Assembly (NCBI GenBank): GCA_905397405.1
Contig: CAJPVJ010000430.1
Span: 1-25,495, forward strand
Length of the DNA: 25,495 bases
Direction: 5' to 3'
From: Oppiella nova
Lineage: Eukaryota; Arthropoda; Arachnida; Sarcoptiformes; Oppiidae
Shown here: piece by piece, positions 1 through 5,763 of the stretch
How the letters are laid out: every line of letters begins with the position of its first letter
How positions within the stretch are numbered: position 1 is the first letter of the stretch
Program-made: the position numbers and the translations under genes
The notes under the pieces: model-generated
The model's database searches: none
Seen by the model: only the letters and a program-made list of their open reading frames with translations
Told to the model about the DNA's origin: nothing

Positions 1-105
1 AGCAAGAGTGAACCACCTGATCCCTTCCCGAACTCAGAAGTGAAACCTCTTAGCGCTGATGGTAGTGTGGGGTTACCCATGTGAGAGTAAGTCATCGCCA
101 GCTTT
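1..105 (+). rRNA. rrf: 5S ribosomal RNA, 3' part (5' end outside the window)
   Basis: The first ~105 bases read as the body and 3' end of a bacterial 5S rRNA. They include the conserved loop region around CCGAACTCAGAAGTGAAAC, followed by the GGTAGTGTGGGG arm and a closing 3' strand ending CATCGCCAGC. Only the first dozen or so bases are missing. A rho-independent terminator follows at once, so this is probably the end of a complete rRNA operon that enters from the left. Confidence 0.93.
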
Positions 106-113
106 TAAATCTA

Positions 114-151
114 AAACACCCCGATCTTTAACGAGATTGGGGTGTTTTTTT
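114..151 (+). terminator. Rho-independent terminator of the rRNA operon
   Basis: A 14-bp stem (AAACACCCCGATCT pairing with AGATTGGGGTGTTT, one G-T wobble) encloses a short TTAACG loop and ends in a run of T. It lies about 10 bases after the 5S 3' end, as expected for the end of an rRNA operon. Confidence 0.92.
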
Positions 152-204
152 ATGTGCGGTGTTTATAGCGAAATGAAAAGAGATCTATTTATATTAAGTT
201 AATT

Positions 205-239
205 GGTCAATGACTTCATTGAATAATGAACTGTTGACC
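205..239. promoter_or_regulatory. Nested inverted repeat overlapping the -35 of the ankyrin gene
   Basis: The outer arms are GGTCAA (205-210) and TTGACC (234-239). The inner arms are TTCATT (215-220) and AATGAA (225-230) around a GAAT loop, with partial pairing between the two sets. The right outer arm is also the -35 hexamer of the promoter at 234-262. This placement suits an operator whose occupation would block RNA polymerase. The function is inferred; only the symmetry is seen. Confidence 0.45.
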
Positions 240-262
240 TTTAAAATTTTTAGCTAAATAAT
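234..262 (+). promoter_or_regulatory. Sigma70-type promoter of the ankyrin-repeat gene
   Basis: A -35 TTGACC (234-239) and a -10 AATAAT (257-262) each match the consensus at five of six positions and are separated by exactly 17 bases. Transcription would start near 269. That places the in-frame TTG at 265 upstream of the transcript and supports the ATG at 289 as the true start. Confidence 0.7.
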
Positions 263-288
263 AATTGAACAAAAATTGGGTATTTCTT

Positions 289-600
289 ATGAAACTTAAC
301 TCTTTCTCACCGCTTCCTGATCATGATGAAGAATTACATCTTCCTGAACTGGTGTATGCTGCATCTTTAGGAGAGTTTGAACAGGTCGAACAACTGTTAT
401 CACAAGGTATTGACGTTAATCAAACTGATGATGAAGGCTATAGTGCGCTACAAGCTGCGGCGGAAAATGATCATTTAGATATCGTTAAATTACTGATTTC
501 TAAAGGCGCAAACAAAGACTATAAAAGCCAATTTACCGCATTAGAGCTTGCAGAAATGGCTGAAAATCAACAGATTATTGCGTATTTAAATGGTTTATAG
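289..600 (+). CDS. Small ankyrin-repeat protein
   Basis: The 103-residue product has no signal peptide and no membrane segment, so it is probably cytoplasmic. From about residue 18 to 100 it consists of ankyrin repeats: an opening helix pair (LVYAASLGEFEQVEQLLSQG), then IDVNQTDDEGYSALQAAAEN with the next helix pair DIVKLLISKGANKD, and a third partial repeat with TALELAEMAE. Ankyrin repeats are protein-binding scaffolds; the partner is unknown. The ATG at 289 is chosen because the promoter predicts a transcript start near 269, although the frame is open upstream to a TTG at 265. The Shine-Dalgarno is weak. The gene is monocistronic between two terminators. It faces the T6SS cluster but is separated from it by a terminator, and nothing in the sequence ties it to secretion. 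Confidence 0.85.
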   Translation: MKLNSFSPLPDHDEELHLPELVYAASLGEFEQVEQLLSQGIDVNQTDDEGYSALQAAAENDHLDIVKLLISKGANKDYKSQFTALELAEMAENQQIIAYLNGL

Positions 601-642
601 ATTATCAAACAATGTGATGTGAATCAGATATTCTATAGATAT

Positions 643-789
643 AAAAAGAAAACCCCATCATCCTGATGGGGTTTTCTTCGTATTGGTGTGTTAGATCTGA
701 CTCCTGTCGAATCTCACGTTCCTGATGCTCAGACGCTTTATTGTTGTTTTATGTCTGGGAAACTTCCTGTTCCCTATAACTATAGAATA
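643..789. repeat. Intergenic repeat, copy A (possible minus-strand small RNA)
   Basis: This block is repeated in the same orientation at 22743-22884. Shared parts are the terminator hairpin, CGTATTGG, ACTCCTGT, CTCAC with TTCCTGATG, and a nearly identical ~50-base segment from TTATTG through GTTTTATGTCTGGGAAAC to ACTATAGAATA. Within that segment GGGAA (757-761) and TTCCC (770-774) form a small hairpin. Read on the minus strand, the block begins with TATTCTATAG, a -10-like sequence. It continues with the small hairpin and ends in the strong terminator, which is the layout of a ~130-nt RNA gene. It occupies most of the spacer between the ankyrin gene and tagX. Confidence 0.75.
646..678. terminator. 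Bidirectional rho-independent terminator (repeat copy A)
   Basis: This is a perfect 15-bp stem (AAGAAAACCCCATCA and its complement) with a 3-base TCC loop. The T-run is longer on the minus strand (TTTTCTTTTTAT) than on the plus strand. It can end both the ankyrin gene transcript and the transcript arriving from the tssH-tagX operon. Confidence 0.9.
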
Positions 790-866
790 TAAGACTAGGC
801 TTTGATCGTATAGATGACAATCGCTGTGATTACTGTAAGCATTTTCCTACAAAGACAACATGGCAA

Positions 867-1850
867 TTAATTTACATCAATATTATTTGCCATAAGCCCT
901 TTGCCTTGTGCTTCAGCAATCAAACGTTCAGCAGATTCACGGTTTTTACGCAGTCCTGGCATGCGGAACTCAGTATGACCATAGTCATGAATGCGTGTCC
1001 AACGTCCACCCCATGTTAAACCTACAGATTCAGCAACAACCCCATATAATTGATAACCTTTCCATGCCCAAGGATCTCGTTCAGAAATAACAACTTTACC
1101 ATCTCGTTTAAAGGCAACATCGGCTGCTAAACCAAACTGATGATAACTTTGATAGGCTTTGGCTAAAGTCGTGGCTGTATTGCCAGATAAACGAGTTTGA
1201 CGCTCTGGACTACGATAACCTTCTAAAAGCACCATTTCATAACCATGACGTTCTTTCATGATTTTAAAGACCATCAGTAAACGCTGCTTATAACTTGGAT
1301 GCATTTTGTCCCATTTACGGTCAACCATTGCTGTATCGAAGCTGCTACGTTGATCTCCAACCCCTTCATTATCAATAGCTGATGGATTTACACTCGGGAA
1401 TTGATGATTTGGAACAGGGTTGTCTCTTTCCAATATTTGTGCTTGAACAATCGCAGCATCAATTAAGCTTTCATCCACTGCAGGAGGAGGGGTTAAAACT
1501 TCACCATTTAATAGTGCATAAATTTGTGGGTCAGTTTTTCTTAAATATTCTGCTTCAACCTTTGTCGGATCAATTGGTCGTGTAAATGCAAAAACAAGAA
1601 TGCTGGAAAGTAAAAAGAAACCAGCAATCAAAATCCACCATTGCTGTAAATGCCAATGGGTTTGGGTCTGATTGGCTGAGGCTGCTTGATTCATTTGTTC
1701 TGCAAAGTGCTTTGCAGAAGCCAACTTTCTCTTACCTTGCGGTAAAAGTGCTTTAAGGTAGTCTAAGGTTTTATGTCTAATTTCATAAGACATCAGAAAA
1801 GTTAGACCAAGCACCAAAAAGATAAAGCAAATGACAACAAACAAAATCAT
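867..1850 (-). CDS. tagX: TagX, T6SS-associated M15/VanY-type peptidoglycan peptidase
   Basis: The 327-residue membrane protein is the last gene of the tssH operon. Membrane segments lie at about residues 2-20 and 71-90, and the remainder is periplasmic. The C-terminal half is a zinc peptidase of the M15 (VanY/D-Ala-D-Ala carboxypeptidase-like) fold: EGYRS at 210-214, then SYHQFGLAADV giving ligands H237 and D244, then ESVGLTWGGRW (274-284) and the third ligand H292 in DYGHTEF. All expected metal-binding residues are present. In Acinetobacter, TagX has been reported as an L,D-endopeptidase needed for T6SS assembly, presumably cutting a gap in the wall for the TssM/L channel. The ATG overlaps the stop of the preceding gene by four bases (1847-1850), indicating translational coupling and constant stoichiometry with it. 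Confidence 0.92.
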   Translation of the reverse strand: MILFVVICFIFLVLGLTFLMSYEIRHKTLDYLKALLPQGKRKLASAKHFAEQMNQAASANQTQTHWHLQQWWILIAGFFLLSSILVFAFTRPIDPTKVEAEYLRKTDPQIYALLNGEVLTPPPAVDESLIDAAIVQAQILERDNPVPNHQFPSVNPSAIDNEGVGDQRSSFDTAMVDRKWDKMHPSYKQRLLMVFKIMKERHGYEMVLLEGYRSPERQTRLSGNTATTLAKAYQSYHQFGLAADVAFKRDGKVVISERDPWAWKGYQLYGVVAESVGLTWGGRWTRIHDYGHTEFRMPGLRKNRESAERLIAEAQGKGLMANNIDVN

Positions 1851-2443
1851 GGTTTGTTTTCTATGACTTTACGGTCTATCGTCATTTTCACTGTACCTTC
1901 AGGGGAAGCTTCTTGCGCTTCCTCTTTTTTAGGTGCGGCTTCTTTTTCAGTAGGTTTAGCAGCAGCTTCTGGCTTTGCTTCTACTTTCTCTTTTGGTACT
2001 GGTTTTGCGGTTATTGCAGCTTGTGGTCTGGTTGCAGCTGGCGGTGGCACTGCTGGTTTCGCCTCTGGTTTTAGCATTTGTTCAAACGGAGAGGCATTCG
2101 GATTTGGGTTTTTCTGAGCAGCAACCTTATTTTCATGTTTAAAAATCTGATTGAAATCTTTTTCATTGATATGCTGCTTATATGCACCAGCATTTTCATC
2201 GTGATGATTGGTTGCTGCTTCTTCAGCATGCACATCGCGTAGTTCAGGTTCTTGTGTTGCAACCGAATCCGTATTGGTACTGGTATTTTCTGTTGGGTTG
2301 ACATTGATAAAAACAAAAAAGAAAATAGCAGAAATAACCATCCCAGCAATTAAACCAAGTAGAAAAACAGATGATTTCCCCAATGTTTTTTTAGCGGGTT
2401 TACTTTGTAATATACGAATAGATGTTTGTTTTTCTTGTGTCAT
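1847..2443 (-). CDS. Bitopic inner-membrane protein with Pro/Ala/Lys/Glu-rich periplasmic tail, T6SS operon, function unknown
   Basis: The 198 residues form a short Lys-rich N-terminus (1-24), one strong membrane helix (about 25-47), and a periplasmic part. The periplasmic part has a hydrophilic stretch (50-90), a conserved-looking short segment (KDFNQIFKHENK, about 95-107), and then a long linker of proline, alanine, lysine and glutamate (about 118-180). It ends in GTVKMTIDRKVIENKP. The N-in/C-out topology with a disordered wall-spanning linker resembles FtsN, but no SPOR domain is present. The gene starts 11 bases after tssL and overlaps tagX by four bases, so it is probably made together with the channel protein and the wall hydrolase. 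A role in tethering or activating TagX is an inference from position only. The start has an AGG-type ribosome site. Confidence 0.8.
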   Translation of the reverse strand: MTQEKQTSIRILQSKPAKKTLGKSSVFLLGLIAGMVISAIFFFVFINVNPTENTSTNTDSVATQEPELRDVHAEEAATNHHDENAGAYKQHINEKDFNQIFKHENKVAAQKNPNPNASPFEQMLKPEAKPAVPPPAATRPQAAITAKPVPKEKVEAKPEAAAKPTEKEAAPKKEEAQEASPEGTVKMTIDRKVIENKP

Positions 2444-2454
2444 AATTCAACCTG

Positions 2455-3255
2455 TCAAGGCAATTGAATAGTGATATGTGCTTGTTCAGCAGGTGCAGAA
2501 ATCACATTATTAAATTTCGCAATAGAAGCATTTTCCGTCTTATTCAACATGAATTTTAGGCCAGCGAAAGCCAGTACAGCAAATAACAACAGGAAAATTA
2601 AAATCCAAACAAAGGGTAATTCTTTATGAATAATATTTTTGATTTGATCTGGTAAAGCCGCAAAAGGAGAAAAAGCAGTCTTTTTGCCTTTCAAATAATC
2701 GATTTCATCACCGACTCGTGCCACAAGATGATTTAAACTTTCAATCGATTCAATACGATACTTACCTTGGAAACCAAGCAATAAGCAATAATGAAAAACT
2801 TCGAGTGAAGCCAATCTTTCTTTACCACGAGCGCGAATCAGTTCGAGAAACTCAAAGAATCGATAACCTGCAAGTTGTGAACCAAATAAAGTTAATTGAA
2901 GTGGACTGATTAACCAATGATTTTGTAGGTTAAAGAATGATGGATCTTGTTGAGTAACAATGGTTTCATCAATTAAGGCACAATATGCATATTTTGCATC
3001 ATGAATATCTTCAGGAGAAAACTGCAGTTTTTTTGCTTGATGTTCAAAACGATTCAACAAGTCTAAAATTTTGTCTTTAAAGCCGTTTGCATTTTCTGGC
3101 ACATACTGATTTTTCAACAAGAAAACAATATAAAATCCGTCATGTAGAAGGTCGACTAAATTGGTTGCTTGTGTGATTTTGGATTGTTGCGGTAAAGAAC
3201 CTCCACCGATTTGTCCATCATCAAACAGTGAGGGGGCAATATTATTCTGGCTCAT
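2455..3255 (-). CDS. tssL: TssL, DotU/IcmH-family inner-membrane component of the T6SS channel
   Basis: This 266-residue protein pairs with TssM in the inner-membrane complex. The cytoplasmic domain (about 30-200) shows the DotU hallmarks: NLVDLLHDGFYIVFLLKNQ, AKYAYCALIDETI (about 109-121) and GFQGKYRIES. A single membrane helix follows (about 214-236, WILIFLLLFAVLAFAGLKFM) with only ~30 residues in the periplasm. This is the short form, lacking the C-terminal OmpA-like peptidoglycan-binding domain that some TssL proteins carry; here that domain is supplied by the separate tagN gene. The start has a good AGGAG six bases upstream. It lies 14 bases after tssK. Confidence 0.95.
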   Translation of the reverse strand: MSQNNIAPSLFDDGQIGGGSLPQQSKITQATNLVDLLHDGFYIVFLLKNQYVPENANGFKDKILDLLNRFEHQAKKLQFSPEDIHDAKYAYCALIDETIVTQQDPSFFNLQNHWLISPLQLTLFGSQLAGYRFFEFLELIRARGKERLASLEVFHYCLLLGFQGKYRIESIESLNHLVARVGDEIDYLKGKKTAFSPFAALPDQIKNIIHKELPFVWILIFLLLFAVLAFAGLKFMLNKTENASIAKFNNVISAPAEQAHITIQLP

Positions 3256-3269
3256 GACATACTCCTCGC

Positions 3270-4634
3270 TTAACCATTCATCACTGCAATTAATTCAATA
3301 CTGATATCTTGGAAACCTGCAGGGACATAAATACAGATGGTCTCAGAATCAAGCATACGTTGATACATTTCATGATGTGGTTCAATTTCAAAATAATTCA
3401 CACCAGAACGTACTGGGATAGCAGTTGGAATTTGGACTAAATGATGAATTGGGATTGCAGGAAGTGCCGCAACAACACGTTGTTCAACATCGACAGTATT
3501 CCCGACTTTGAAACGCAGTGGGACAATTTGAATCAGTTCATGGGTTTGCATCATGCTACTAGAAACAGCGATATAAAGTCTTGATTCTTTGGTGATTTTA
3601 TCTGTTTCTAAGCTTCCGACCCAATAAGATGGGCGAATTTCTTTTAGCGCAATACTGATATAACGACTTGAAATAATCGTATCGAGCAATTCGCGTAAAA
3701 TTTTATCAAGCTGACTAAAGCTATCTTGCAAGTTATGATGTTGATATTGTGGCAAATGTTCAACTTCATATGCGGTAGAGAATGTCAGCAATGAACCCGT
3801 TAAACGCAGAAGTTCAAAAAATAGTTTTTCAGGGTGAATCTGCGGATTTTGTAACAGATGATTCAAGGTCGCATGAGCAGTATTTAGTGCATTGACCAAC
3901 CAGAATGAAACAATATCACCCGATCTAAATTCAATGAGCTTTTGTTCATTTTCACGATTATTGGTTTGAATCATTTTAATTTTGGCACGAACAACGTTCA
4001 ATGTTCGCTTCAAATTTGCCAATAAGGTTTCATTTGACTGAATATGTAAAATTGGTGGAATATATTTTGAATCAATCTCAAAATTCCCTGAACTATGACG
4101 TCGAATTTTTCCGATAGCAAGATATAAAAAACCATCTAAATCTTGATTTGGATCTGCTTGAACATCAAAAAGTTTAAATTCAGTTCGGCGTCGAAGAAAT
4201 GTAATTTCAGCAGGGGATGCATCAGTAAAAAGATCGTGAGTTTCATTCAAATATGAATGGTAGCGAGCAGGTTGTTTATCCTGTTCATCAGAGATGTTCT
4301 TTTTATTCGGTTGTAAAATAGGCAATGCTAAGTAGATTAACATTTCCCCACGCAAGTTCAGTTCATCCAATAAAATTGGTTGTGGTAACAGATCTTTGGC
4401 CGGCGCTTGGTAAATTTCACCATCCTGCCAAATCATATCGATTTGCTCTAAAGCAAGCACATTTGTGCCCAGTTGTGTTTCGTCAAATCGAAGATTTTTA
4501 ATTCCATAAGGATAAGGAATCGTTGAACGAATGGTGTGGTTAAGTCGTTGTTCTTGATACGTATCTTGTAATTGGAAGTGTTGTGGTCTTAAAAATAAAC
4601 CTTCACCCCAAAGAACTTTTTCTGCTTTAAACAT
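3270..4634 (-). CDS. tssK: TssK, T6SS baseplate-to-membrane-complex adaptor
   Basis: The 454 residues match the usual TssK length (about 440-450). The N-terminus carries the family signature: KVLWGEGLFLRPQHFQLQDT (residues 5-24), followed by LNHTIRSTIPYPYGIKNLRFDE. This part forms the shoulder that holds the TssF/G wedge. The C-terminal third, including HHLVQIPTAIPVRSGVNYFE and the closing IYVPAGFQDISIELIAVM, corresponds to the domain that contacts TssL/TssM. TssK is a cytoplasmic trimer that docks the baseplate on the membrane complex. It sits six bases after tssA and its ribosome site lies inside the end of tssA, so the two genes are translationally linked. Confidence 0.96.
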   Translation of the reverse strand: MFKAEKVLWGEGLFLRPQHFQLQDTYQEQRLNHTIRSTIPYPYGIKNLRFDETQLGTNVLALEQIDMIWQDGEIYQAPAKDLLPQPILLDELNLRGEMLIYLALPILQPNKKNISDEQDKQPARYHSYLNETHDLFTDASPAEITFLRRRTEFKLFDVQADPNQDLDGFLYLAIGKIRRHSSGNFEIDSKYIPPILHIQSNETLLANLKRTLNVVRAKIKMIQTNNRENEQKLIEFRSGDIVSFWLVNALNTAHATLNHLLQNPQIHPEKLFFELLRLTGSLLTFSTAYEVEHLPQYQHHNLQDSFSQLDKILRELLDTIISSRYISIALKEIRPSYWVGSLETDKITKESRLYIAVSSSMMQTHELIQIVPLRFKVGNTVDVEQRVVAALPAIPIHHLVQIPTAIPVRSGVNYFEIEPHHEMYQRMLDSETICIYVPAGFQDISIELIAVMNG

Positions 4635-4640
4635 AGATGA

Positions 4641-5744
4641 TTACCATTCAGAAGATTCATTATTTTGGTTTACGCCCAATAATTCTTGAATAGAATCAAG
4701 GGGATTATCATTTTTAATGACTTGAGTTAACCATTCATGTAAAGGCATTTGGCTCCATTTAATTGTTTTTTGCAGCATATAACTCACAGGACTATGCGGC
4801 TCATTGGTTTGAAAGTAATCGGCAATCTCTTGTAAAACCCGCATTGCCTGTTCACGGTTTTGTAAATGGCTTTGTGGTTGAGGTTGAAATGTTTGCGCTT
4901 GTGGAATTGGAGCTGAATGCGTTGTTTCTGTTACTGGCATTGTCATTTGAGCTGGGGTATCTTCAACTGCAGCTGTATTGGTGTTGTTTCCAAATGAGTC
5001 TGCTTTATAGATTTTTTTCAGGTTCATTTGAATATTTTCAAACTGTGAATCGATACTCGCAAAACTTGGTGCTTCCAGCTCCATTAATGCATCTAATGTT
5101 TGTTTGATAATATTCCAATGCTGCAAAATTTCTTGAAATTGCTGATAATTTTGATACTGAAAAGTCCGTGAGGTATTGAATAGCGCTTGATTGAATTGAT
5201 CTAATTCTAAGGACGCTTCTACACTGTCAGAATCTTCGGCTTGCTTACGACGATTATTCTGTAAATGTAAGAATTTTTCGTATTGGGCAAGTGAATAAAA
5301 TGGTTGAATGTTGATGAGCGGAACATTCTTTACCAAGCTCGGTAATTGGGTGGTAAAACCTTGCAGTAAGCCTAAGCGTTGATCTAAGTCGTCATCTTCA
5401 ATTTCAGGATGAATCTTTAACCAGAACTGTTCTAAAACACGGTGACTCAGTTCCAGTCCTTTGATTAAGCCTTCAAAGCCATAGAGGTTTGTCCAAGCTT
5501 CTGTAAGCCAGGTTAATAAACGAATATCTTTGGTTTTTTGCGTGAGTAATTGGATTGATTTTTCTGCAACAAATGACCAGTCGGCTTGCTTTGGCTCAGA
5601 AATCCAATCACCTTGGTCTAATAAAGGATCATCATGGGTACGTGCTTTTTTGATTTCGTGAAACTCATTGGAAAAAGATAAATCTTCTCCACACGGATGA
5701 GCATCAGAAATAGGTTCTAATAAGACGTCTAAATTTATATCCAT
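4641..5744 (-). CDS. tssA: TssA, T6SS sheath-assembly cap/baseplate protein (ImpA family)
   Basis: The 367-residue cytoplasmic protein has an ImpA N-terminal domain (about 1-130). It starts with the conserved PISDAHPCGEDLSFSNEF and contains W-rich helices (DWSFVAEKSIQLLTQKTKD, LLTWLTEAWTN, VLEQFWLKIHPEIEDDD). A Gln/Pro/Thr-rich linker spans about 250-295. The last ~75 residues (from NREQAMRVLQEIADYFQ, through EPHSPVSYMLQKTIKWSQMPL) form the C-terminal multimerisation domain of the shorter TssA class. TssA primes baseplate assembly and, in some classes, caps the growing sheath. The gene lies 19 bases downstream of tssH. Confidence 0.93.
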   Translation of the reverse strand: MDINLDVLLEPISDAHPCGEDLSFSNEFHEIKKARTHDDPLLDQGDWISEPKQADWSFVAEKSIQLLTQKTKDIRLLTWLTEAWTNLYGFEGLIKGLELSHRVLEQFWLKIHPEIEDDDLDQRLGLLQGFTTQLPSLVKNVPLINIQPFYSLAQYEKFLHLQNNRRKQAEDSDSVEASLELDQFNQALFNTSRTFQYQNYQQFQEILQHWNIIKQTLDALMELEAPSFASIDSQFENIQMNLKKIYKADSFGNNTNTAAVEDTPAQMTMPVTETTHSAPIPQAQTFQPQPQSHLQNREQAMRVLQEIADYFQTNEPHSPVSYMLQKTIKWSQMPLHEWLTQVIKNDNPLDSIQELLGVNQNNESSEW

Positions 5745-5763
5745 TTTCTATACTCGTATATAT

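Noticed and set aside
265-288. TTG at 265 as start of the ankyrin protein
   Set aside because: The promoter predicts transcription from about 269, after this codon; the ATG at 289 is the more likely start.
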